Below are positions 1 to 5,987 of a stretch of 5,987 nucleotides of DNA, one piece after another. This stretch comes from CADCVT01 sp035940955. Its GTDB lineage: Bacteria; Actinomycetota; Thermoleophilia; Solirubrobacterales; Solirubrobacteraceae. The stretch lies in assembly GCA_035940955.1 (NCBI GenBank), contig DASZEJ010000153.1:1-5987 (forward strand), in the 5' to 3' direction. The notes beneath the pieces are model-generated. The model was not told where the DNA came from. It saw only the letters and a program-made list of their open reading frames with translations, and searched no databases. The position numbers and the translations under genes were made by a program. Position 1 is the first letter of the stretch; the number at the start of each line of letters is the position of its first letter.

Positions 1-968
<968 letters not shown>

Positions 969-978
969 GGACGCAGAA

Positions 979-1004
979 GGGGCGAGCCCTCTCGGACTCG
1001 CCCC
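979..1004 (-). terminator. Terminator-like hairpin between the calcium-repeat gene and cpaF
   Basis: A perfect 8-bp stem is formed by GGGGCGAG (979-986) and CTCGCCCC (997-1004) with a 10-nt loop. Read on the minus strand it lies 38 bases past the TAG of the repeat-protein gene and is followed by a short, imperfect T stretch (TTCT). It ends only ten bases before the cpaF GTG. A second small hairpin, CGAAG-CGA-CTTCG (1010-1022), precedes it. The weak T tract makes this a leaky terminator or attenuator at best. It could alternatively act on cpaF translation, since it occupies the place where a ribosome binding site would be. Confidence 0.45.
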
Positions 1005-1041
1005 CTCGGCGAAGCGACTTCGGCGCGACGGCGCCCGGCGC

Positions 1042-2328
1042 CTACGGCGCAGGCAGCGCCGGGGGCGGCGGCCAGGTGAGCGGCCGCACGTAGAGGTCGT
1101 CGTCGATCGGGATCTGCCGCGGGCCCCGGTTGAGCTCCTTGAACGGCGCCCAGGCGTCGTCGAGCGGCGGGATGTACAGCGAGCACGTCAGCGACTCGGG
1201 GTCCGGCAGGCACGGGTTGTGCGGCTGCACCCACCGCGGCCTCCACGGGTTCGCGGCGTTGTACTTGTCCGGCAGCGGCTTCGAGCGGTCGTAGTCGTCG
1301 GCGTTGACGTAGCCGTCGTGGTCGAGGTCGTCCTCGCCGTCGACGCGCCCGTCGCCGTCGCTGTCAGCGTCCAGGAAGTCGGGATCGGCGTACTCGACGG
1401 CGTAGAGCGTCTCCTGGTCGTAGAACGTCTTCCACCACTCGCGGAGCATCGCGCCGTTGGCCTCGACCTGGTTGGGCAGGCCGTCGGCGTCGACGTCGCG
1501 CAGGTCGTCCGTCAGGCCGGAGGCCGGGTCGGTCGTCTGGGTGCCGTCGCTGTAGGTGATCGCGGTCCCGCCGCCGGCGAAGCGCACCCACATCGCGTGC
1601 TCCTGCCAGGCGAGCATCCCGTCGCCGTCGTAGTCGACGTTCTGGTCGGCGAACAGCGCGTTCGGGTAGGGGCGCTTGCCGGGGTACGGCAGCGCGCGCA
1701 GGTTGAGGTCGAGGGCCGACTGGTACTCCCAGAAGTCCGAGAGGCTGTCGCCGTCGGTGTCGAGCTGGCAGCGGTCGGTGCCGATGGCGGCCTCGAACAC
1801 GTCGCTCATGTGGTCGTTGTCGTCGTCGCCGTCGAGGTCGTCGACGATCTTGTCGCCGTCGCAGTCGGGCGGCGGGGCGGCGGTGGGGAGCGTCTGACCG
1901 GGGTCCTTCGGGCTCGCGACGGTGCGGGCCACCGGCGCGATCACCGGGGAGGCCGACAGCGCGGTGTAGCGCTTGCCGAACCGGCGGGCAAGGACGCGGA
2001 TGCGGAACTTGGTCGGGACCTCGGCGCCGTCGCGCTTGCTCAGGAACGGCCGCAGCTTCTCGGGGACCACGACCCTCAGGCGGCGGGTGGTCGCGCTCTC
2101 GGCCTTGGCGAAGATCGCGCGCTGGCCGTCGCGCTTGAAGACGACCGTGTTGCGGTTCTTGCCCGGCAGGAAGCCGCGCCCGCTGATCGTCATCCTCTCC
2201 CCGATCCCCAGGTTGAGCGGGTCGATCTTGGAGATCGAGGGGTACGTCGTGGCGGCGTCGGCGGTGGCGACCGGCGCGAGGACGGCGGCCACGGCGACGG
2301 ACAGGAGAAGGAGCGCGCGCACGTTCAT
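1042..2328 (-). CDS. Secreted IPT/TIG-domain protein with thrombospondin-type-3-like calcium-binding repeats
   Basis: A 428-residue exported protein of unknown specific function, probably displayed at or beyond the cell surface. Residues 1-25 form a signal peptide (MNVR, a hydrophobic core, then ATADA just before the likely cleavage site). Residues about 29-125 look like an IPT/TIG immunoglobulin-like fold (PSISKIDPLNLGIGERMTISGRGF is split here: PSISKIDP 30-37, MTISGRGFLPG 46-56). After a Pro-rich linker (140-154) come acidic DxDxDG loops typical of TSP3/EF-hand-like calcium sites: DCDGDKIVDD (155-164), DTDGDSLSDFWE (190-201), DYDGDGMLAWQE (232-243), DVDADGLPNQVE (278-289) and DSDGDGRVDGEDDLDHDG (322-339). 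Four cysteines (156, 187, 373, 382) could form two disulfides. The C-terminus is Pro-rich with no LPXTG or membrane anchor. It lies 66 bp after cpaB and 73 bp before cpaF on the same strand, so a role in pilus-dependent surface attachment or matrix structure is plausible but inferred. The ATG start is supported by the signal peptide; no strong Shine-Dalgarno is visible. Confidence 0.85.
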   Translation of the reverse strand: MNVRALLLLSVAVAAVLAPVATADAATTYPSISKIDPLNLGIGERMTISGRGFLPGKNRNTVVFKRDGQRAIFAKAESATTRRLRVVVPEKLRPFLSKRDGAEVPTKFRIRVLARRFGKRYTALSASPVIAPVARTVASPKDPGQTLPTAAPPPDCDGDKIVDDLDGDDDNDHMSDVFEAAIGTDRCQLDTDGDSLSDFWEYQSALDLNLRALPYPGKRPYPNALFADQNVDYDGDGMLAWQEHAMWVRFAGGGTAITYSDGTQTTDPASGLTDDLRDVDADGLPNQVEANGAMLREWWKTFYDQETLYAVEYADPDFLDADSDGDGRVDGEDDLDHDGYVNADDYDRSKPLPDKYNAANPWRPRWVQPHNPCLPDPESLTCSLYIPPLDDAWAPFKELNRGPRQIPIDDDLYVRPLTWPPPPALPAP

Positions 2329-2394
2329 GGGGATCGATCGAGCTGTCGGTCGCCCGTGGCGAGTCTTGAGGGTGGGCGGCGGATCGATGGACGA

Positions 2395-3078
2395 TCAGCC
2401 CAGGCCCGCGCCGTAGGTGAGCGGCTCGGCGCGGCGATGGTCGCCGTGCGCTCGGGGAAGCAGGCGCAGCTCGCGTGCGAAGCTCTGCGCGGCGGCGAGG
2501 TAGACCGCCTGGCGGAGCGTGACGCGCAGCGAGGCGGCGATGCGCGGCGGGCCGGAGTCGGCCGGCGCCGGCACGGCGGCGAGGACCTCGACGTCCTGCA
2601 GGGCGAGGTCCGTCCCGCCCGGCGCGCCGGGGCGCGGCTCCCGGGTGACGAGGACGTCGACGCGCGCGCCGGCGACGATCACGTCCGGCGGGCCGGCGGC
2701 GACGACCTCGGCGACGCGCTGGCCGCTTGTGACCGGCGCCCCGGCGGGCGGCGCGGCGGGATCGGCTATCGAGGAGGCGGTGACGTCGGCGCCCGCCGGG
2801 ATGTCCGCGGCAAGGCGCTGGCCGGCGAGCTGCGGGGGAGCGGCGAACGCGCCGCGCGGCGCGAAGCGGGCGGGGACGTGCCGGACGGCGAGCGCGCGCG
2901 GGTCGACGCGCTCGTTCGCGGCGAGCGGTGTGCGCGCGACGACCACGGGCACGGTCGGGCCGAGTCGCCGGCTCAGCGCGGCCTCGCGCCCGGCGACGTC
3001 GGACGCGGCGAGCCCGCCGAGGAGGAGCGCGAGGCCGGCGAGCACGAGCGCGCGGCGGCGGCGGGCGGCGGGCGTCAT
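2395..3078 (-). CDS. cpaB: Flp pilus assembly protein CpaB (RcpC family)
   Basis: Membrane-anchored accessory protein of the Tad/Flp pilus machine, acting on the outer face of the cytoplasmic membrane. The 227-residue product has a basic N-terminus (MTPAARRRR) followed by a signal-anchor helix (10-25). Next is an SAF domain at about 43-105, with the typical VPVVVARTPLAANERVDPRAL opening (43-63, one residue trimmed in comparisons) and an AGQRLAADIPAGADVT strand-turn segment (85-100). An RcpC/CpaB domain follows at about 117-208, including GARVDVLVTREP (137-148), LQDVEVLAAV (160-169) and SLRVTLRQAVYLAAAQSFARELRLLPR region (183-209). The length is close to that of short actinobacterial members. 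Its ATG overlaps the TGA of the histidine kinase as ATGA (3075-3078), which suggests translational coupling; AAGG lies a short distance upstream as a weak ribosome site. In diderm bacteria CpaB works with the secretin CpaC. No secretin is seen here, as expected if the host is monoderm. Confidence 0.88.
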   Translation of the reverse strand: MTPAARRRRALVLAGLALLLGGLAASDVAGREAALSRRLGPTVPVVVARTPLAANERVDPRALAVRHVPARFAPRGAFAAPPQLAGQRLAADIPAGADVTASSIADPAAPPAGAPVTSGQRVAEVVAAGPPDVIVAGARVDVLVTREPRPGAPGGTDLALQDVEVLAAVPAPADSGPPRIAASLRVTLRQAVYLAAAQSFARELRLLPRAHGDHRRAEPLTYGAGLG

Positions 3079-4034
3079 GCGGGGGCCTTGTGGTCGTCGG
3101 GCGCGGCGCCGTGGGGGTCGCTGTGAAGCGGCGCTGGCGGCGTGGGCGCGGCGGCGTGAGGGTCGCTGTGGAGCCGCGCTGGCGGCGTAGGCGCCAGGCC
3201 GTGCGGGTCGCTGTGAAGCGGCGCTGGCGCCGTGGGCGCGGCGGCGTGAGGGTCGCTGTTGCGGGGCGGTGCCGCCGGTGCGAGGCCGTGCGGGTCGGTC
3301 GGCGCGTCGGCCGTCGCGGCCGCCGGCGCCGGCCGTGCGGACGGGAGCTCGAGGACGAGCCGTGCTCCGTGCGACGACGGCGCGGTCGCGAGCCGGCCTC
3401 CGTGGCGGCGGGCGACGTCGGCGGCGATCGCCAGGCCGCGGCCGCGCTGGCCGCGGCCGGCTCGGGCGCGGCGGATCAGGGTCGGGACCGGCGACGGGAG
3501 GCCGGGGCCGCCGTCGAGGACCTCGACCCGCACGCGCTCGCCCGCGGCCGTCGCGCGCAGCTCAATCCGCCCGCCGCCGTGCTCGATCGCGTTGGCGAGG
3601 AGGTTGCCGACGGCCTGCGCGAGCCGCACCGCGTCGCCGTGCACGATGAGCCCCGACGCCGCCGCGATCCGCAGCGAGGCGCCCCGCGCCGCCGCGACGC
3701 CCTGCCAGGCGAGCGCCTGCTGCGCGAGCAGTGCGCCGACGTCGACCGCCCGCTCGCTGTCGCGCGCCCGGCGGCCGGCGCGGGCGGCGTCGAGGTCCTC
3801 GAGCGCCCGGGCGGCGCGGCGCAGCTCCAGGTCGATCGCGGCGAGCCGCGCGCCCGGCCCGCGCTCGCGCCGCGCCGCGTGCACGGCCAGCCCGGCGGCG
3901 TTCAAAGGGCCGGCGATCTCGTGGACGGCGCGGGCGACCAGCTCGGACCGGCGGCGGTGCAGGACGAGCAGGAGCGCCGCGACCGGCCAGCCGAGGAGCG
4001 CGACGGGCAGCGCCAGCTCCGGTGTGGCGATCAT
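3075..4034 (-). CDS. Sensor-less membrane histidine kinase with repetitive Pro/Ala/His tail
   Basis: A 319-residue two-component kinase. Residues 6-25 form a single membrane helix followed at once by basic HRRR. The dimerisation/phosphoacceptor segment is VHEIAGPLN (37-45) with H38 as the expected phosphorylated histidine. The HATPase_c domain has N-box GNLLANAIEHG (143-153), G1 box DGGPG (174-178) and G2 GRGLAIAADVARRHGG (198-213). There is no extracellular or PAS sensor domain. Residues 247-319 are a low-complexity tail of five DPH-led units, so the kinase proper is unusually short. I chose the ATG at 4032-4034 although the frame stays open to 4268: the extra 78 residues are Arg/Ala-rich, cross a strong hairpin and show no domain, while this start leads straight into the membrane helix and has GGTGG nearby. 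Its TGA overlaps the cpaB ATG, so it heads the pilus block. The OmpR-type regulator to the right is its likely partner. Its stimulus is unknown. Confidence 0.85.
   Translation of the reverse strand: MIATPELALPVALLGWPVAALLLVLHRRRSELVARAVHEIAGPLNAAGLAVHAARRERGPGARLAAIDLELRRAARALEDLDAARAGRRARDSERAVDVGALLAQQALAWQGVAAARGASLRIAAASGLIVHGDAVRLAQAVGNLLANAIEHGGGRIELRATAAGERVRVEVLDGGPGLPSPVPTLIRRARAGRGQRGRGLAIAADVARRHGGRLATAPSSHGARLVLELPSARPAPAAATADAPTDPHGLAPAAPPRNSDPHAAAPTAPAPLHSDPHGLAPTPPARLHSDPHAAAPTPPAPLHSDPHGAAPDDHKAPA
3111..3296. repeat. 45-bp tandem repeat in the kinase C-terminal coding region
   Basis: Units begin (plus-strand GTGNGGGTC) at 3111, 3156, 3201, 3246 and 3288, giving spacings of 45, 45, 45 and 42 bp. 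On the minus strand each starts with the codons for Asp-Pro-His and encodes 14-15 residues such as DPHAAAPTPPAPLHS. All lengths are multiples of three, so the reading frame is preserved. The units alternate between a DPHGL type and a DPHAA type, making a 90-bp higher-order period. The repeat lies just before the stop codon, so gain or loss of units would alter only the tail length. Confidence 0.85.
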
Positions 4035-4251
4035 GCCGCCACCGGCCCGTCGCGACGTGGCGGCGCGCTGCGATTGGCGATGGGCGAACGGCTCCCTTCC
4101 GGCGTGAGCTTCCGCCGGGGAGCCGGTCGCGGCTGTGGGTTCGGGCGCATGCCGTCGATAGGGCGCTGCGTTCCGAAGTTCGCCCCCCTCGCCCCGCGAC
4201 GCCGGGCCGCGCCGGCGCACGACCGTCGCGGCGGTCATCATCCCGCGCCGC
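4035..4251. promoter_or_regulatory. Divergent intergenic region between the kinase and the membrane-protein gene
   Basis: These 217 bp separate the start of the minus-strand kinase from the start of the plus-strand membrane gene and therefore should hold promoters for both. I see no convincing -35/-10 pair on either strand. The region carries a long hairpin (4089-4125) directly abutted by a second long-range helix, GTCGCGG (4126-4132) with CCGCGAC (4194-4200). Within that helix smaller pairings are possible, for example TTCGG (4140-4144) with CCGAA (4173-4177). A structured 5' leader is possible, but the GC content makes chance pairing likely. Confidence 0.45.
4089..4125. other. Long bulged inverted repeat upstream of the kinase
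   Basis: CGGCTCC (4089-4095) pairs with GGAGCCG (4119-4125), and CCGGCG (4099-4104) pairs with CGCCGG (4113-4118). This leaves a 3-nt bulge (CTT) and an 8-nt loop (TGAGCTTC), giving thirteen Watson-Crick pairs. There is no T tract on either side, so it is not a standard intrinsic terminator. Read on the minus strand it would sit in the 5' leader of the kinase mRNA, ending about 54 bases before the chosen start. It may be an RNA leader element or a binding site for a dimeric protein. Confidence 0.6.
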
Positions 4252-4914
4252 ATGAAGGCGATCCACACCGCCGCCGTCTCTCTCCCACTCCGGGCGAGCC
4301 GCGCGACCGCCTGGGCCGTCTCCCTCGTCGTCGGGGCGACCTACGGCGCGGCCGCTTCGCTCGTCAATCGGCTGTCGGTCCCGGCCGACGCAGGTGGCAG
4401 CCCCGTCGCCGGCACGGTCCTGGAGCCGGCCGCGCGGGCGGCGAGCCTCGTCCTCGACGCGGGATGGGCGTGGGCCGGCCTCGCCGTCGCCGCGGGCTGG
4501 CTGGTCGCCGGGCGCGCCCGCGGGGCGATCGCCGGGCTCGTGACTCTGCTCGCGGCCACGGCGGCGTACTTCGCCGTGGACCACGCCATCCACCAGCAGT
4601 GGTCGTGGGGTGACCTGCGCTACTGGGGCGTGGCGAGCGTCGTCCTCGGCCCGGCGCTCGGTGCGGTGGGCGCCGCCATCCGGCGGCCGGGCGTCGGCGG
4701 GCTCGTCGCGTCGCTGACGGTGCCGGTGGGGGCGGCGGTGCAGATGGTCGTGCTCCCGCCGGGCCACGGCGGCGCGATCGTGCCGGTCGAGGCGGTGTGG
4801 GCGCGGGCGATCGTGCTGGCCGGCGCCGCGGTGGCGGCGGGCCTCCTCGTCGCCCGTTTCGCGGCGGCGGCGGATGGATTGGGACGCCCACAGCGGCCCG
4901 AGCGGCGCGCATAG
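4252..4914 (+). CDS. Six-helix membrane protein, DUF6518-like
   Basis: A 220-residue integral membrane protein of unknown function. Hydrophobic segments are at about 19-38, 71-88, 90-109, 124-143, 148-166 and 184-203. A short polar AVDHAIHQQWSWGDLRYWG stretch (108-126) lies between the third and fourth helices, and the C-terminal tail is basic. The pattern of paired helices, the AAYFAVDH motif, the RYWG motif and GPALGAVGAAIRRPG (133-147) recall the actinobacterial DUF6518 family from memory; a profile search would be needed to confirm it. The ATG at 4252 gives a short basic N-terminus before the first helix, though no clear Shine-Dalgarno precedes it. It is the only plus-strand gene, divergent from the kinase and ending 6 bp before the convergent stop of the response regulator. 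It thus splits the presumed kinase and regulator. No terminator is visible in the 6-bp gap. Confidence 0.72.
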   Translation: MKAIHTAAVSLPLRASRATAWAVSLVVGATYGAAASLVNRLSVPADAGGSPVAGTVLEPAARAASLVLDAGWAWAGLAVAAGWLVAGRARGAIAGLVTLLAATAAYFAVDHAIHQQWSWGDLRYWGVASVVLGPALGAVGAAIRRPGVGGLVASLTVPVGAAVQMVVLPPGHGGAIVPVEAVWARAIVLAGAAVAAGLLVARFAAAADGLGRPQRPERRA

Positions 4915-4920
4915 CGCCCC

Positions 4921-5649
4921 TCACCCCGCGGCGTCGCGCACCGGCCCGTCGACCAGCCGGTAGCCGACGCCCCACACGTTCACGACGTACCGGTCGCCGT
5001 GGCGGCCGAGCTTCTGGCGCAGGCGGCAGGCGTGGGAGTCGAGCGTGCGGGTGACGCCGAGCGAGCGGAAGCCCCAGACGCCGCGCAGCAGCTCCTCCTT
5101 CGTGAAGACCCGCAGCGGCTCGGCGGCGAGCGCGCGCAGGAGCGCGAACTCCTTCTGCGAGAGCGCGACCCGCTCGCCGCGGACCGTCACCTCGCGCGAC
5201 GCCGGGTCGAGCTCCAGCTCCCCGACGCGGATGCGGCCCATCGCGGGCCGGCGGTGCGTGCGCCGCAGCAGCGCGGCGACGCGCGCCCGCAGCTCCGAGT
5301 ACGAGAACGGCTTGACCACGTAGTCGTCGCAGCCCTTCTCGAAGCCGCGGATGCGGTCGAGCTCGCCGCGCCGGCCGCTGAGCACGAGGATCGGCAGCTG
5401 CGGGTCGACGCGCGACGCGACGCCGTCCGCCTCCCGCACGCGGCGGACGAGGTCGAGGCCCGAGCCGTCCGGCAGGCCGACGTCGACCAGCGCGAGGTCG
5501 GGGAACTTGGACTCCATCAGCCGCCAGCCGTCGCGCGCGCAGTCGGCCGCGATCACCTCGTGGCCGTCGGCGCTGAGGTTGTCGGCGAGGAACGCGCGGG
5601 TCGCGTCGTCGTCTTCGACGAGCAGGATCGTGGAGGCGTCGTCGGTCAT
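4921..5649 (-). CDS. OmpR/PhoB-family response regulator
   Basis: A 242-residue DNA-binding response regulator. The receiver domain (about 7-128) has the acidic pocket EDD (12-14), the phosphoacceptor D56 in VDVGLPDG, the switch residue S91 in VLSGRRGE, and Y110/K113 in DDYVVKPFSYSEL. The winged-helix domain (about 139-233) shows the typical VGELELDPASREVTVRGE strands (142-159), LSQKEFALLRAL (163-174), a VFTKEELLRGVWG helix (181-193), the recognition helix around TRTLDSHACRLRQKLG (200-215) and the wing VVNVWGVGYRLV (222-233). All catalytic residues are present, so phosphorylation is expected. The ATG at 5647-5649 begins right at the receiver domain; upstream I see no good Shine-Dalgarno. It is the likely partner of the kinase across the membrane-protein gene, and could control the pilus block, but that is inferred from proximity. 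A tandem repeat occupies its upstream region. Confidence 0.95.
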   Translation of the reverse strand: MTDDASTILLVEDDDATRAFLADNLSADGHEVIAADCARDGWRLMESKFPDLALVDVGLPDGSGLDLVRRVREADGVASRVDPQLPILVLSGRRGELDRIRGFEKGCDDYVVKPFSYSELRARVAALLRRTHRRPAMGRIRVGELELDPASREVTVRGERVALSQKEFALLRALAAEPLRVFTKEELLRGVWGFRSLGVTRTLDSHACRLRQKLGRHGDRYVVNVWGVGYRLVDGPVRDAAG

Positions 5650-5659
5650 GCGCGCACAA

Positions 5660-5754
5660 GGCGCTCGCGACCGCGAACTCGCCCCCGTGGAGCAGCGCGT
5701 ATGCGCGGCGCTCGCGACCGCGAACTCGCCCCCCGTCGGGCAGCGCGAATGCGC
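5660..5754. repeat. Two tandem copies of a 47/48-bp repeat upstream of the response regulator
   Basis: Copy 1 is 5660-5706 (47 bp) and copy 2 is 5707-5754 (48 bp). They differ by one extra C in a C run and three substitutions. The first 27 bases are identical and contain the interrupted palindrome TCGCG-AC-CGCGA (5665-5676 and 5712-5723), followed by GAACTCGCCCCC. Each copy ends in ATGCGC. The first bases of a further copy (GGCGC) start at 5755 but the match then ends. The copies fill most of the gap between the MOSC gene and the response regulator, where a promoter should lie. They may be operator sites or copies of a dispersed intergenic repeat. Confidence 0.85.
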
Positions 5755-5782
5755 GGCGCGCCGCCCGCCGCCCGCCCCCGCC

Positions 5783-5987
5783 TCAGCCCAGCGCCGCGAC
5801 CGCGTCGCCGACCCGCAGCACCCCGCCGCCGACGACGTCCGCCCGCAGCCCGCCGCGGTGCACGAGCGACCGCAGCACCCCCGGACGGGTCAGGCGCTGC
5901 AGGTGCGCGCACGGCTCGCAGCGGCGCCGGCCGACGCACTCCACCTCGCCCACGCGGAACCGGCGGCCGATCAGCGCGTCGAGGTCG
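5783..5987 (-). CDS. MOSC-domain protein (C-terminal end only)
   Basis: The last 67 residues of a MOSC-domain protein, whose N-terminal part lies outside the window; the TGA is at 5783-5785. MOSC domains are found in molybdenum-cofactor sulfurases and in YiiM/mARC-type proteins that handle sulfur or Moco-bound ligands. The visible part has the end-of-domain pattern DLDALIGRRFRVGEVECVG (residues 1-19 as seen), then RRRCEPCAHLQRLT with two cysteines in CEPC, then VLRSLVHRGGLRADVVGGG and a closing VLRVGDAVAALG. The CEPC motif followed by the HRGGLRADV segment is characteristic of small stand-alone MOSC proteins. It is in the same orientation as the response regulator but 133 bp upstream of it, so co-transcription is uncertain. 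There is no evident functional link to the pilus genes. Confidence 0.85.
   Translation of the reverse strand, partial: DLDALIGRRFRVGEVECVGRRRCEPCAHLQRLTRPGVLRSLVHRGGLRADVVGGGVLRVGDAVAALG

Noticed and set aside
3111..3296. CRISPR-like array
   Set aside because: The units are contiguous, in-frame coding repeats of 45 bp with no unique spacers; they encode the kinase tail.
4170..4181. LexA/SOS-box-like GAAC-N4 motif
   Set aside because: On the minus strand it reads GAAC-TTCG-GAAC, a direct rather than inverted arrangement, so it is not the GAAC-N4-GTTC operator.
4126..4200. c-di-AMP (ydaO) or c-di-GMP riboswitch upstream of the kinase
   Set aside because: The minus strand contains CCGAACCCACAGC, which recalls part of the ydaO 3' core, but the other conserved segments of that class, and those of c-di-GMP-I, are not recognisable in order.
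4035..4268. N-terminal extension of the histidine kinase by 78 residues
   Set aside because: The extra residues show no domain or signal, cross the long hairpin, and overlap the divergent membrane-gene start. The internal ATG leads directly into the membrane helix.
2928..4613. Long plus-strand open frame opposite the histidine kinase
   Set aside because: Arg-rich low-complexity translation antisense to the kinase and overlapping the membrane-protein gene in another frame; no domain recognised.
5646..5939. Minus-strand 97-codon frame ending in ATGA overlap with the response regulator
   Set aside because: Its translation is almost only Arg, Ala, Gly and Pro. It runs through the tandem repeat and out of frame through the MOSC gene, so it is a shadow.

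Overview
The window is very GC-rich (C or G dominates third codon positions) and reads as chromosome of a high-GC actinobacterium. The gene style and the Tad pilus content without a visible secretin fit Thermoleophilia/Solirubrobacterales, but this placement is an inference. Seven protein genes can be supported, six on the minus strand and one on the plus strand. Two of them run off the window ends.

Reading along the minus strand from the right edge, the first gene is the C-terminal end of a MOSC-domain protein. A 133-bp gap carrying two copies of a 47/48-bp tandem repeat follows, and then a complete OmpR/PhoB-type response regulator. A plus-strand gene for a six-helix membrane protein, resembling the DUF6518 family, converges on the response regulator with a 6-bp gap. 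It is divergent from the next minus-strand gene across a 217-bp region rich in potential secondary structure.

The left two thirds is one minus-strand block: histidine kinase, cpaB, a secreted calcium-binding-repeat protein, then cpaF/tadA (C-terminus outside the window). The kinase stop and cpaB start overlap as ATGA. A 66-bp gap separates cpaB from the repeat protein. A 73-bp gap with a terminator-like hairpin separates the repeat protein from cpaF. The block looks like the beginning of a Tad/Flp pilus operon: CpaB is a membrane-anchored assembly protein and CpaF is the assembly/retraction ATPase.

The main points of interest are: (1) a secreted IPT/TIG plus DxDxDG-repeat protein lying between cpaB and cpaF, where a TadZ/CpaE-type gene is common in other loci; (2) a sensor-less histidine kinase translationally joined to cpaB, with an alternating 45-bp tandem-repeat tail; (3) a nearby response regulator that is the likely partner, separated from the kinase by an oppositely oriented membrane gene; and (4) several structured or repeated non-coding segments that may regulate the locus.
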